A DNA stretch of 45,052 bases from an uncultured Oribacterium sp. (GCA_934270345.1 CAKQPT010000021.1:1-45052), one strand, 5' to 3'. Positions 15,541 through 25,824 are shown, counted from the stretch's first letter. Notes: a model not told the origin generated them from the sequence alone. Made by a program: numbers and translations.

Positions 15541-15872
15541 TGGAGGAGACATTCAGAAAAGCATATGTATACGTGCGGGATACCTATGCCGGCGTTTTGA
15601 GCGAGACAGACAGCGGATATACATTTTCCTATGACCGCGCGTATATGCTGCACGCTGACGCTACGGCAGTTTCCCTGACCCTTCCGCTGCGTGAGGAAAC
15701 CTACAGCTCCAGCACGCTGTTCTCCTTTTTCGACGGCCTGATACCGGAAGGATGGCTGCTCAATGTCATCAGCCGGAACTGGAAGCTCCTCCCGACGGAT
15801 CGTTTCGGCCTGCTGCTGAAAGCGTGCAAGGACCCGATTGGAAATGTATCGATCATGGAGGCCAGGGTATGA
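15540..15872 (+). CDS. hipS: HipS-like small protein (HipA N-terminal subdomain 1)
   Basis: 110 residues corresponding to the N-terminal Couple_hipA domain of full-length HipA: AYVYVRDTYAGVLSETDSGYTFSYDRAYML at the start and LFSFFDGLIPEGWLLNVISRNWKLLPTDRFGLLLKACKDPIGNVSI at the end. In two-gene HipBA systems this is fused to the kinase; here it is a separate gene, as in the HipBST family, where HipS rather than HipB neutralises the kinase. It overlaps hipB by 1 bp and hipT by 4 bp. Confidence 0.85.
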   Translation: MEETFRKAYVYVRDTYAGVLSETDSGYTFSYDRAYMLHADATAVSLTLPLREETYSSSTLFSFFDGLIPEGWLLNVISRNWKLLPTDRFGLLLKACKDPIGNVSIMEARV

Positions 15873-16831
15873 ACTGTTTATGCTGCGGGAAACCGCTTCG
15901 TGAAAAAGATCAGCATGGATGGCATACGGCCTGTATCAGACGCTTTTTCGGTACGCGTACGCTGCCGGAAATCCGGCTCGACGAAGAAACTCTCCGGCAG
16001 ATCACAAAGGAAAATACCCAAAACGGATACACGGTCACCGGCGTGCAGAAGAAGCTGTCCCTGCATCTCTTTTCAGATGAAAAACAGCCGAGGCTGACAC
16101 TGGTCAACTATCCGAATGGGTATATTCTGAAGCCACAGGTCCAGGAGTTTGAAGCATTGCCCGAAGCGGAGCAGCTCGTCATGTGCATGGCAGATGCAGC
16201 CGGCATCGCGACGGTGCCACATGCCCTGATCAGAGCGAACGGGCAGTTTGCGTATATCACGAAGCGCATCGACCGTGTTATCGACGGAGCGGAAATCCGT
16301 AAGATCGCGATGGAAGACTTCTGCCAGCTGGATCTCCGACTGACGCAGGATAAGTACCGAGGTTCGTATGAGCGCTGTGCGAAGGTGATCGAACGCTACT
16401 CCACGCAGCGCGGCCTGGACATGAGTGAACTGTTTATCCGACTGGTGTTCTCGTTTATCGTCGGGAATTCGGACATGCATCTCAAGAATTTCTCTCTGAT
16501 CGAAAGCGAGGCGGGAAGCGAGGACTATCATCTGTCGCAGGCGTATGATCTTCTTCCTGTCAATGTCATCATGCCGGAAGATAAGGAGCAGTTTGCGCTG
16601 ACGATGAATGGGAAGAAACGGAACCTTCGTCGAAAAGATTTCCTGATATTTGCGTCTGCCTGCGGAATTCCCGAAAAAGCCGCAGAGAAAATGATCGCCC
16701 GGCTCCTGCGCATGAAGCCGAAATTCATGGAGCTGTGCGTGGAATCCTTCCTCCCGGAACATATGAAAGAAGAGCTCTGTGCACTGATCGAGGAACGCTG
16801 CAGTATGCTGTCGCCGATCATCCGATCGTAG
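15869..16831 (+). CDS. hipT: HipT-like serine/threonine kinase toxin
   Basis: A 320-residue HipA-fold kinase without the N-terminal subdomain. It begins with a Cys/His cluster (CLCC...HTAC, residues 3-21). The Gly-rich loop reads T55-V56-T57-G58-V59-Q60, where E. coli HipT has the autophosphorylated Ser-Ile-Ser. ATP-binding lysine is K88 (YILKP); the catalytic loop is GNSDMHLKN with D202 and N207; the metal-binding aspartate is D227 (AYDLLP). All key residues are present, so the toxin is probably active. I start it at 15869, after GGAGG and overlapping hipS. Known HipT phosphorylates tryptophanyl-tRNA synthetase; whether this one does is unknown. Confidence 0.88.
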   Translation: MNCLCCGKPLREKDQHGWHTACIRRFFGTRTLPEIRLDEETLRQITKENTQNGYTVTGVQKKLSLHLFSDEKQPRLTLVNYPNGYILKPQVQEFEALPEAEQLVMCMADAAGIATVPHALIRANGQFAYITKRIDRVIDGAEIRKIAMEDFCQLDLRLTQDKYRGSYERCAKVIERYSTQRGLDMSELFIRLVFSFIVGNSDMHLKNFSLIESEAGSEDYHLSQAYDLLPVNVIMPEDKEQFALTMNGKKRNLRRKDFLIFASACGIPEKAAEKMIARLLRMKPKFMELCVESFLPEHMKEELCALIEERCSMLSPIIRS

Positions 16832-16921
16832 GCACGCTGACGGGGAAAATGAATCGTCATGCCTACAATAAGGCTCAATTTTGTAGGCACGGTGTCCATA
16901 AATCAGGGTTAGCATGCCTAT
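16828..16921. repeat. Alternating inverted copies of GTAGGCA after hipT
   Basis: GTAGGCA is at 16828 and 16883 and its complement TGCCTA(C) at 16860 and 16915, so two inverted pairs are arranged in tandem with a 55-bp period. The first copy includes the hipT stop codon. Confidence 0.65.
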
Positions 16922-16926
16922 AAAAA

Positions 16927-16973
16927 AACAAACTGAAAGAGACGCCCAGCGAAGGCGTCTCTTTCAGTTTGTT
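16927..16973. terminator. Bidirectional terminator with a perfect 20-bp stem
   Basis: Bases 16927-16946 pair perfectly with 16954-16973 around a 7-nt loop. It lies between convergent hipT and the surface protein gene, and its end includes part of the latter's stop codon. Confidence 0.88.
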
Positions 16974-19900
16974 ACTGTCCGGTCCAGGCGCCGGTCTGGT
17001 CGACGTGGTAGCCGTCCGGTGTGATGGTGTTCCGGAGGAGGGCACCCATGGTGCCGCTGCCTTCGTCCTTCGAGAAGTAGTACCACTTTCCGTCGATCTG
17101 CTGCCAGCCGATGAGCATCATGCCGCGGGTGCCGTCGGATGCCGGGTTCAGATAGTAGATGTTTCCATCGGCATCGGTCACCCAGCCGGTCAGCATCTTT
17201 CCGTCCGGTCCAAACTTGAACCAGCCGTAGCGCTTCTGGCGTCTGCGCTCGTCGGCGTACGGATTATAGATACATACCCAGCGATTCGTCATCGGGCTGG
17301 TGCCGGTCTGGTAGCTCCAGCTGCCATCCGCGTTCTGGATCCAGCGGCCGCCGGTTTCCACCCAGGTCGGAAGGCCGGACGCATAGAGCTCAGAGGCCCT
17401 GTCTGCTGCGGTCTTTCGGCTGGAGGAGCCGGAGCCACCGCTATGGCTGCCGCTCTGCGCGCCACTGACCTGAACCGTGATCTCATCCTTCAGCATCAGC
17501 GTCGGGCTGTAGACTTCGATCGTACAGCTGCCGTTTCCGACGGCGGTCACCGTGCCGTTCTCGTCCACGGTTGCCACGCGACTGTCGGAGCTCCGGTAGC
17601 GGAGATCCGTACACAGCGCGCCCCACGGTGCACATGCCACCTTCAGCGTCTGCTGCGCCTTCGCCGCGAGGTTCAGGCTTTCCGCGCCGTCCTCGATCTC
17701 GAGCACGACCGGCTCCGCGCTGTAGAGGTCGCCGTACGCCGACGCGACGCTCGCACCATCCTGCACGGCCACGAGCTCCAGACTGATCCGTCCGAAGCCG
17801 TCCCAGTCCTCGATCTCCGGTGTGAAGCGAAGTGTATCCTCCACGGAAGCGCCGGATCCCAGTGCACCGAGGCCAATGCTTCCGACGGCACGTCGTCTCT
17901 CCGCGCCATCGAGTACATACGCCACGACTTCGCCCGCTGACGACGCCGCGTTGCCGATGTTCTCGATTTCAAATGGGATGATCGCCTCCTTTCCGTCAAA
18001 TGTCAGCTCGCCCATGTCGAGGCGCAGCCGCTCTTCCGACTTCAGCTCGATCTCTGCCGTCGTCTCGGAAGCCGTCGTCGTGTCCTTCTCGACGACGCTC
18101 AGCAGAATCGATTTTCCGTCGAGGTCCTCGTTCGGCACCGTCCATGGAATCTGTACGGTGGTTTCCTCGTTCGTATCGAGGATACGGTTGAGATAGTTGA
18201 CCTTGTCGCTGTACAGCGTCTTCGATCTCACGCCGTTCTCCATCAGATATGCCTCGATCGAGAAGCCCTTCGCCTCCAGCAGTCCGGCATTCCGTACATC
18301 GAAGCGGATCGTCGAGGTCTCACCGGCGATCATGCTGCTGTCCATATCGATGGACAACTGGTCGATCTCCAGGGATCCTCCGCGTGCGAAGTCGATCTCC
18401 GCGAGGGCATTCTTACTGAACTGAATCTTTCCATCCTTATCGATCCACTGCTCATAGAAATCTGACAGGAGCCGGATACTGCCATCCGTCGCCATCGTGA
18501 GCGTGAAATCATCGATTACCTTATCGAAGTCCGTGATGCAGACCGCATCGGTGAAGCCCCATGCGCTGTTGGAGTGATGGCCGTTGCCTTCACTGCCGTC
18601 GGCGCCGGTCTCTGCACTGCCATTCGTGCCGGTGCCTGCATTGCTACCTTCACCGCCGGTCGCGCCGGTTGTACCACTGCCGGTGCTTCCGCTCGTATCC
18701 TTCGCCATCCGGTAGCGTCGACCATAGAGCTCAACCGTCGCTTTCTCGATCTCCGGTCCGAAATCCGTATAGAATACATACAGATCGCGGCCATCCCCGG
18801 TGATCGTGTAATCATCGATGGAGCTGCTGTGGTCCTCGTCTTCCTTGATGCGGGTCTCTACCGTTCGGAAATCACCCTGGGCGATCGCCTCATAGTAGCT
18901 GCCATTATATCCAGATGTGGAACTTGTGTCCGATACTTCCTTCGGAAGTCCAAGTTCCGACGCCTTCTTCTTATACCATTCGTAATCCGGCTTTTCGCCC
19001 TGCACATAGTAAGCACCCGCCGCATCCTTATAAGCGCCACCGATCTCTGGGCTATGGAACAGCGCCTCGATCAGTCCGCTGACATCGAGGAGCTCGAGCA
19101 GCTCGCCATCCTCGGTCCAGCTCAGTACGAGATGCCCATTCACCTTCGTGAGCTTCGGCACGGCCTGACACTTATCATCGCTGCCGATCCGGATCGGATA
19201 GTAATTCCGGGAATGCGTCACATCGCCGAGTCCGAGGTACAGCTTCCGATCACCAGTCGTGAGTTTCCCATCCTGATCGAGCGTGTACGCCGTCACGAGG
19301 TAATCGGTACCCTCGATCCGGATGCCCTCGGTCTGGTAATCCGTCACGAGCGGGTCGATCTTCTCGTCATTTTTGATTACTACATACTCGTTCTTCTCCA
19401 CCTTGACCGGGTCAATGTTTACATCCAGCGTCGCCCGTACAGCCGTGGAATACCCCTTACTGAGGTCCGTCAGCTCGTCCAGCTTCGTCACCTCCGTGAT
19501 ATCCCGTGCAACGTAGGTGCAGTACACCTTACCGCCTGCGGTACAGAGTGACGGCGCCTGAAGATAGAACTCGTCGAGATCCGATGGAGAAATCTGGAAT
19601 TCACTGCCCAGCTGACCACTCGTTACATCATATACCCTGCCGCTGATCTTGAATGCGTTAAATTTCTTTCTGTACGCCTCCATCGTCTCTTCGTTATTTG
19701 CGCCCTCGATTCTCTCCGATGCATCCATCCAGGCGATGACGACCTTGTTCCCTACAACGGTCAGTGCCGGCATGGAGTCATAGCTTCCATCCTCGTCCAG
19801 CGCCACCGGCACGCTCCAGTGGTCACCAGCCTGATTGCTGATGGTGTAGTAGAGGCGGGAGCTATCGCCGTTATCCGAAGCGGCGATGAAGACTGCAAAC

Positions 19901-22900
19901 GCACGTCCATCCGGAAGCTCGACCATTTCCGGACGCGTCCGTTCCGCCGCATGCTCCATAAGAATCTGCATCCGTACCGGCACCGGCTGTGCATTGACGC
20001 CACCGGCCTTGCCGAAGCTGCTCATATCCGCCGAGCCCATGTCGTAGCGCTGGAAGGAGATTTCATCCTCGCCCAGGCCGGCATACGCCTCCTCATAGGC
20101 GTCATTCAGTGAAAATGCAGCGGCCACGTCCTCCTCTTCGGCCGCCTCGTCCAGTATCGCACGGAGCGGGAACGTGCCTGCCGTCGCTTCTTCGTCATCT
20201 GTTCCAGCGTTCAGCGCGAACGCGTGATCATCCACGTCGTCTGCTGAGGCCGCATTCAACGGCAGCGTATCGCCATACTCCTTCGTGATGGCGTTGTTGA
20301 AGAACTCGACCTTCGTCTGACCAGCATAATTGCCCCAGCCCTGCTCGATCTTTGCGATATCGAAATCCACTTTGAGGAGGACGAGGTCGAAGCCGAGGCC
20401 GCCGGCTGCATTCAGGATGATGCCATACGGATCGCCGGAGACATTGTCCTTCACCAGCTGCAGCTTCATCTGCACACTGACATAGCCGCGCGCACTCAAT
20501 ACGCCGCACAGTCCGGCACCCGCCTGCACCTTCGCCTGCACGACAGAATCCAGCTCGATCAGGAAATCACTTCCCGAGAAGATGTTCTGTACATTTCCGC
20601 TGTAGGCGTTAAAATCGCCTTCGCTAAACGCCGCCTTCCCGGCCGCACAGACGCCGCCCATCGTGAGATCGACCTCGACACCACCAGACAGATTCAGGAA
20701 GCATGGCACATACCCGACCATCGTATAGAAGGTTTTCGATGCATCCACAGCTCCGCCGACGGTGACGGCGGTCGTCGCGAGCACATACTCGTTCTGCACC
20801 GGATCCAGCAGGAATTCGAAGCTCAGGTTGAAGATCGCACGCACATCGATGTAGCCCTGTGCCTTCGTCATACTCGCCTGTTCATTCTTCGCTTGCGAAA
20901 GCTTTTGTTCACGTTTTCTTTCGGAAAGTGCCTTCTTTATGTTGTAATTATTAAGCTTCCTCTGCTCCTCCTCCGTAAGCTCACGACCTTCCGCCTCAAC
21001 CATCGCGCGGATATGATCCGCACTTGCACCGGCATTGGCTGCATCCTTACCGGCTTTGCGTGCTTTCTTTTTCAGCTTACTGGTCCTCTGGGCTGCCTCA
21101 TAAAAGGTCTTTGCAGCGTCTTTCTTCTGCTCCGGCGTCTTCGAGGAGCCGTCCTTCAGCATCATATCGAAGTTGATGTTCAGCGAGTAGCCGCTTTTAT
21201 CCGGGTAGTCGAGACGAGAGAAGTTCAGGATACCGCTCTGCGCGGTGCTCTTCGCTGCGCCCAGAAGCGGAATGTTTACATCGCCCATCGCCCCGTCGAT
21301 ATCGAAGCTCTTCGGTGCGATCTTCTCGTTCTCCACATAGCTCACGAGACCGGTGTCGACCGTCGGATAGATGATCGGGATCGATTGTGCTGTATCGCCC
21401 ACCGTCACACTGCGCTTTTCCTTATCCACGATCTGCACTGTGATCCGGTCACCGTTGTGCAGATTCGTGAGCATCGACGGAATCTCCGCCGTGAAGATGT
21501 TCGCGCCTTCCAGCATCGCATGGCCCTCGTAGTCCGCTGTTGAGCCGGTGACTGTCCGCACGGTAAATACCAGCTTCTCGATGCTCCGGCGCTTCGTATC
21601 CACGACCGCCGTCAGCTTCAGATTATCATCGAAGCAGCGCACCTGGTTCTTCCGAAGATCCGTCTTCTGACGGCTCTCCGACTTATCATAATCATAGGAA
21701 ATCGACGTCACCACCGGTGCCGTAATCGGGTATTGCACCTCGAGCATGCCGGCATCCACACTACGCACCTGTGTGATGCTGTCAAGGGTACCGCTGCCGA
21801 ATACGAAATCCGCCACCTGTGCATCATCGATGCCGTTATCGATCAGGAGACTGACGCGGTCGCCTTGCTTCGCCTTGAGTCCTGCTAGGCTGATGATACC
21901 ATTGTCATCTGCCGTCGCCGACTGAAGCTGTACGTGGTGGCTTCCGTCCGTCTCGAATTCACCGTTTGCCAGTGAAACAGCATACCCCTCTGCCGGATTC
22001 GTCTTCGCCTCCAGAGCAGTTTCACGTATGGACTTTACGCGCGTCACGACGGTACCGCTGAGGCTGTATTCCCTGAGATCGCTCTTCTTCACCCTCTCGA
22101 TGTCGAGCTTCAGGATATTATCCGCGGTGTTGCTGCGGAGGATGAAGCTGTAGCCCTGGGTCTGATAGGTCCTGCCCGTCATCTGATCAGTGATCACCGG
22201 ACGGTATACATAATTGCTGTTGGAAGGCTTACCCTTCACCACTACCCGGACAGTGCATGCGGCACCGATTTCCGGCTTCATCATCTCTGCCCATCCGCTC
22301 TTTTCCGGATTCAGATTCAGGACATTCTTTTCCTTCAGATAGCTGCCCTCCAGCTTCTCCTGCGGAATCAGATTTTCGATGCGGAGATTCTTTCTGGCTT
22401 CGTTGGAAGCGAACACGATCTCCACATGGTTATCGTTCTTCGCGAGCAGCGGACGAAACATATAGTTCTTCCCTGACCGCAGCGTATAGGATCGGGTATC
22501 CCGGATACTGTTGAAGTGTACGCCGCCGTCCTCGGAGATTTCGAAGCCGGTGACGCGATAATCTGCATCCTCGGATTCCGCACTGAGATCCAGCGTATCA
22601 CCTGCGTGGAAGATCCCGGAAGCGCCAGCCTTCGGAAGCTTAGTGGAGGTAAAGCCTGCCTTCGTGCTTCCGCCGCCCGCATCCGGTGGCACTACACTGA
22701 CCTTGACATCCGTATATTTTACGGTCGGCTTAAAGTTCAGCTTCTGATAATAGGATGCATTCGACAGCTCTCCGCTCGCGGCATAGGTTTTCTGCTGAAG
22801 ACTCTCGATCCAGTTCACGAAATACTTATCCATAACGATGGTGTCGAGATGTGCCGTCGCACGCTCCTTCACCGTCTTCACCGCATCCTTCGAAAGATCG

Positions 22901-25824
22901 ATGGCGTCACTGTTCACGCTCTTTCCGGTCATGCCGTCAAGGTAGCTGAGATAATCCGACGGATAGGTGCGTGTGACCTTCTTATCCTTATCATCCGCAG
23001 AGATGGTGATCGTATAACCGGTGATGGTGCCGAAATAGCCATCTACACCATTAACCGTGCTTTTATCCAGGGTGAAGACGATGTTCGCATCGTCTGTATC
23101 GACGTTCGTATAGATATCCCGGCTGTAGGTTTTTCCCGGCTCGATGATCTGCGCACCGCACTCCATCTTCACCTGCATCGGCACGGTTTCCGTCGTTCCG
23201 AGGAAGCTCATCTTCTCCGGATTCGTCACACTGACCTCATACTTTTTATACATCGCCGCGACACCATAGAAGCGCATATAGCTCTTCGGCGTCTCGGTCT
23301 TCGAAGCATCCACTGCATAGACGATGGCCTCGATATTATCCGCGATGTTCTCCACCTTGATCGCTGCGCCGTTCGAAAGCTCCGGGGTATCAAATTTACC
23401 ATTCCTGTCCTTCTGCCCGAGGTCCTTTCCGGCGCCCAGCGCATGCAGCTTGAAGCGGAGCTTATTGCCTCCGCCGTAGCTGCTTAACTGCTTCCAGTGT
23501 GGAATCAGATACTGATAGTAGAGTCCGTTGATGGTCGGGCGGCCGGCCGGCGGATTTTCGTTCGAGCTCCATACGGAGCCGGTACACCAGGTGGTCGTAT
23601 GGCAGTATTCCAGCTTGCCCTCACCCTTATGGAAGTCCCTTTCTCCCTTATCAATCAGATAGCAGTTCTGGAGCGTGCCGAGCTTGTTCGGCTTGCTTCC
23701 GTGGCGCTGATCCTTTCCATAGGAAAAGATACCGCCGACGTCGGTGCTGGCGGAGAAGAAATACTGTCCGACCTCCAGTGCCGGCTGATAGCTCTCATCG
23801 TAGATGTCCGCTACGACATCGCCCTTTTTATACTTTACCTTGTAGGATTTTCCACCGATCGTGATGTCGAAGGAAAGATCGTCGGAACCATTTGCGACTG
23901 CGCCGTTCGAGGCATTGGCCTCCTCATCCTCGTCTGAAAGCATAGCAACGCTGGAGAAGAGCGTCGTGCCCTCTTCCCCGTCGATGACGATGGCGCTCGC
24001 CTCCGTCGTGGTGCCGGCCTGTGCGGCCAGGTAATCGCTGAGATACAGTGTGCTGTCCTTCGTGAGGGCGAGCTCCACTTCCTTTTCGGTTTCGTATGGT
24101 GCGAAGACAACGGTGCCGTAAATCTGCTCTGCGCCGGTTTCCGCATCCTTACCGCGGATGTTGGCGGACGCCATCGAGTATTCGGCGCCCTCGCGCTGCA
24201 GGGTCACGAGCGCCTTTCCATCCTCGACGATAAACTCGTCGCTGTCAAAGGAAAGCGCCGACTGCTCCGATGCTTCGTCGTCCGTGATGATGACGGAGAG
24301 GGAGGTGACCTTGTACGGCTCCATGTTTTCGGCGTCGGTGATCATCACCGAGAACGCCTCCGTGCCCTCGGAACGGTCATCATCGCAGATGCGGAACCGG
24401 AGGTACTGCACGTCTTCGCCAGGTGCGAAGTGGATCGTCTGCTCCGCGGAATGTGGGATCGCCGCGACCTGCTCCGGCAGGATCTGGGAGAGGATCGCAT
24501 CGGTCAGACTGCCGCTGACACCGCTCGAGCCCTCTTCACGCGTCGGCTCACCCGTCGCCGCCTCCTTCAGCATCGCGAGACGGCTCTTCGTCGAGCTCAC
24601 CGCATCGCTTCCGGCAACCGACAGCACAGAGGCTGAAGCGATGATGTCGAGGTCGGAAGCATTGGCCTCCTCGTCGTCGAAATCGGCATCGTCGGTGTCA
24701 TCTTCGTCGAAATCTGTGCTGGAATCATCATTATCATCATCGAGATCGTCGGTGCTGGAATTATCGTCTTCATCTGTGACGTCGGCATCCTGATCTGCTG
24801 ATGAATTCTCATCTTCATCGTCCTCTGCATTCTCCGATGGATCGTTTTCGGCGAATGCTTCATCCGTGTCATCATCATCCAGCTCGGATGGAGAGGCCTT
24901 CTTTACGCTTCTGATATGTGAAGATACTACGGTGTCATCATCTGCCAGCTCGTCCGTATCGTCATCTGTATGTTCATCCTCATCTATGTCCTCGGATGCC
25001 TCGGCATCTTCGGCTTCATCTGCATGCTCGATTTTCTCGGTATCCTCGGCTTCACCTGCGTCTGCTTCTGACTGTGCTGCCTTCGCGGTCCACTCGAGAA
25101 TCTCCTCCGGGCTCGTCTTCCCGGTCTCACCGATCAGATTTCCGTCCGCATCGAAACGGTACTCCGTGCCCTGCGACGCATGTTCTCCGCTGTCTTCGGA
25201 ATCTTCGTCATCGCTGTCAGAGTCTTCACTGTCGTCATTTGCATCCTCATTGCCACGGACCGTGGATTCATCGTTGCTGGCTGTATCTTCGCTTCTGTTG
25301 ACTGTGGCTTCACTGTCGCGGTCTTTGTTTACAATCTCGCTCCCGCTCGCGATGGCATCACTGTCACCATCTGTGTCCTCACTGCCGCTGGACGGGCCTT
25401 TATCGTCGGTGTCCCCGATTTCGCTTTCATCGTCGGCCTCTTCTCTTCCATGGTCGGCAGCCTGCTGCAGAAGCGTTTTTCCGCTCTCGAGCTCCGTGAT
25501 GTCGTCGCCCAGCAGCCGATAGTCCTCGTTATAAAGCGCGGAGATGTCGAGGGTATGAACCGTCACCGATGCTTCCTGATCGAGATTGCCTTCACGGTAG
25601 ATCGCGATCTCATAGCTGTCTGTGGCCTCCTTCAACGTCAGTCCGGACACGCCGAAATAGACCAGCTCTCCTTCCGTAAGCTGGTCTTCACTTAACCTCG
25701 CGCCCGCGATCACCGTCGGACTCTGCTGCGGTATCTCCGCCAGTGAGCACAGCGGCTGCAGAAGAAGCATCTGCAGACCCAGAAGAAGCGACGTGATGCG
25801 TTTCGCAGGCGTTCGGTGTTTCAT
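16972..25824 (-). CDS. Giant secreted cell-wall-binding surface protein
   Basis: A 2950-residue protein. Signal peptide (residues 1-30) is followed by a very acidic Asp/Glu/Ser stretch (about 130-410) and two Calx-beta-like segments (about 455-610). A long mixed beta region comes next, then a basic coiled coil (about 1555-1640) and a Gly-rich hydrophobic beta domain (about 1650-1830). Repeats resembling a sialidase-type propeller (about 1950-2140), a Ser/Gly/Thr linker (about 2375-2420), a CARDB-like domain (about 2480-2580) and a BIG2 Ig-like domain (about 2705-2780) follow. The end has Trp/Gly/Tyr cell-wall-binding repeats such as GWFKFGPDGKMLTGW. There is no LPxTG, so wall attachment is non-covalent. 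I start it at the ATG at 25824, with GGAGG 8 nt upstream. It probably shares regulation with the pilus operon. Its ligand is unknown. Confidence 0.8.
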   Translation of the reverse strand: MKHRTPAKRITSLLLGLQMLLLQPLCSLAEIPQQSPTVIAGARLSEDQLTEGELVYFGVSGLTLKEATDSYEIAIYREGNLDQEASVTVHTLDISALYNEDYRLLGDDITELESGKTLLQQAADHGREEADDESEIGDTDDKGPSSGSEDTDGDSDAIASGSEIVNKDRDSEATVNRSEDTASNDESTVRGNEDANDDSEDSDSDDEDSEDSGEHASQGTEYRFDADGNLIGETGKTSPEEILEWTAKAAQSEADAGEAEDTEKIEHADEAEDAEASEDIDEDEHTDDDTDELADDDTVVSSHIRSVKKASPSELDDDDTDEAFAENDPSENAEDDEDENSSADQDADVTDEDDNSSTDDLDDDNDDSSTDFDEDDTDDADFDDEEANASDLDIIASASVLSVAGSDAVSSTKSRLAMLKEAATGEPTREEGSSGVSGSLTDAILSQILPEQVAAIPHSAEQTIHFAPGEDVQYLRFRICDDDRSEGTEAFSVMITDAENMEPYKVTSLSVIITDDEASEQSALSFDSDEFIVEDGKALVTLQREGAEYSMASANIRGKDAETGAEQIYGTVVFAPYETEKEVELALTKDSTLYLSDYLAAQAGTTTEASAIVIDGEEGTTLFSSVAMLSDEDEEANASNGAVANGSDDLSFDITIGGKSYKVKYKKGDVVADIYDESYQPALEVGQYFFSASTDVGGIFSYGKDQRHGSKPNKLGTLQNCYLIDKGERDFHKGEGKLEYCHTTTWCTGSVWSSNENPPAGRPTINGLYYQYLIPHWKQLSSYGGGNKLRFKLHALGAGKDLGQKDRNGKFDTPELSNGAAIKVENIADNIEAIVYAVDASKTETPKSYMRFYGVAAMYKKYEVSVTNPEKMSFLGTTETVPMQVKMECGAQIIEPGKTYSRDIYTNVDTDDANIVFTLDKSTVNGVDGYFGTITGYTITISADDKDKKVTRTYPSDYLSYLDGMTGKSVNSDAIDLSKDAVKTVKERATAHLDTIVMDKYFVNWIESLQQKTYAASGELSNASYYQKLNFKPTVKYTDVKVSVVPPDAGGGSTKAGFTSTKLPKAGASGIFHAGDTLDLSAESEDADYRVTGFEISEDGGVHFNSIRDTRSYTLRSGKNYMFRPLLAKNDNHVEIVFASNEARKNLRIENLIPQEKLEGSYLKEKNVLNLNPEKSGWAEMMKPEIGAACTVRVVVKGKPSNSNYVYRPVITDQMTGRTYQTQGYSFILRSNTADNILKLDIERVKKSDLREYSLSGTVVTRVKSIRETALEAKTNPAEGYAVSLANGEFETDGSHHVQLQSATADDNGIISLAGLKAKQGDRVSLLIDNGIDDAQVADFVFGSGTLDSITQVRSVDAGMLEVQYPITAPVVTSISYDYDKSESRQKTDLRKNQVRCFDDNLKLTAVVDTKRRSIEKLVFTVRTVTGSTADYEGHAMLEGANIFTAEIPSMLTNLHNGDRITVQIVDKEKRSVTVGDTAQSIPIIYPTVDTGLVSYVENEKIAPKSFDIDGAMGDVNIPLLGAAKSTAQSGILNFSRLDYPDKSGYSLNINFDMMLKDGSSKTPEQKKDAAKTFYEAAQRTSKLKKKARKAGKDAANAGASADHIRAMVEAEGRELTEEEQRKLNNYNIKKALSERKREQKLSQAKNEQASMTKAQGYIDVRAIFNLSFEFLLDPVQNEYVLATTAVTVGGAVDASKTFYTMVGYVPCFLNLSGGVEVDLTMGGVCAAGKAAFSEGDFNAYSGNVQNIFSGSDFLIELDSVVQAKVQAGAGLCGVLSARGYVSVQMKLQLVKDNVSGDPYGIILNAAGGLGFDLVLLKVDFDIAKIEQGWGNYAGQTKVEFFNNAITKEYGDTLPLNAASADDVDDHAFALNAGTDDEEATAGTFPLRAILDEAAEEEDVAAAFSLNDAYEEAYAGLGEDEISFQRYDMGSADMSSFGKAGGVNAQPVPVRMQILMEHAAERTRPEMVELPDGRAFAVFIAASDNGDSSRLYYTISNQAGDHWSVPVALDEDGSYDSMPALTVVGNKVVIAWMDASERIEGANNEETMEAYRKKFNAFKISGRVYDVTSGQLGSEFQISPSDLDEFYLQAPSLCTAGGKVYCTYVARDITEVTKLDELTDLSKGYSTAVRATLDVNIDPVKVEKNEYVVIKNDEKIDPLVTDYQTEGIRIEGTDYLVTAYTLDQDGKLTTGDRKLYLGLGDVTHSRNYYPIRIGSDDKCQAVPKLTKVNGHLVLSWTEDGELLELLDVSGLIEALFHSPEIGGAYKDAAGAYYVQGEKPDYEWYKKKASELGLPKEVSDTSSTSGYNGSYYEAIAQGDFRTVETRIKEDEDHSSSIDDYTITGDGRDLYVFYTDFGPEIEKATVELYGRRYRMAKDTSGSTGSGTTGATGGEGSNAGTGTNGSAETGADGSEGNGHHSNSAWGFTDAVCITDFDKVIDDFTLTMATDGSIRLLSDFYEQWIDKDGKIQFSKNALAEIDFARGGSLEIDQLSIDMDSSMIAGETSTIRFDVRNAGLLEAKGFSIEAYLMENGVRSKTLYSDKVNYLNRILDTNEETTVQIPWTVPNEDLDGKSILLSVVEKDTTTASETTAEIELKSEERLRLDMGELTFDGKEAIIPFEIENIGNAASSAGEVVAYVLDGAERRRAVGSIGLGALGSGASVEDTLRFTPEIEDWDGFGRISLELVAVQDGASVASAYGDLYSAEPVVLEIEDGAESLNLAAKAQQTLKVACAPWGALCTDLRYRSSDSRVATVDENGTVTAVGNGSCTIEVYSPTLMLKDEITVQVSGAQSGSHSGGSGSSSRKTAADRASELYASGLPTWVETGGRWIQNADGSWSYQTGTSPMTNRWVCIYNPYADERRRQKRYGWFKFGPDGKMLTGWVTDADGNIYYLNPASDGTRGMMLIGWQQIDGKWYYFSKDEGSGTMGALLRNTITPDGYHVDQTGAWTGQ

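Noticed and set aside
16969..25695. Many long plus-strand frames opposite the giant surface protein
   Set aside because: All are reverse-strand or shifted readings of one continuous coding region with a clear signal peptide and domains.
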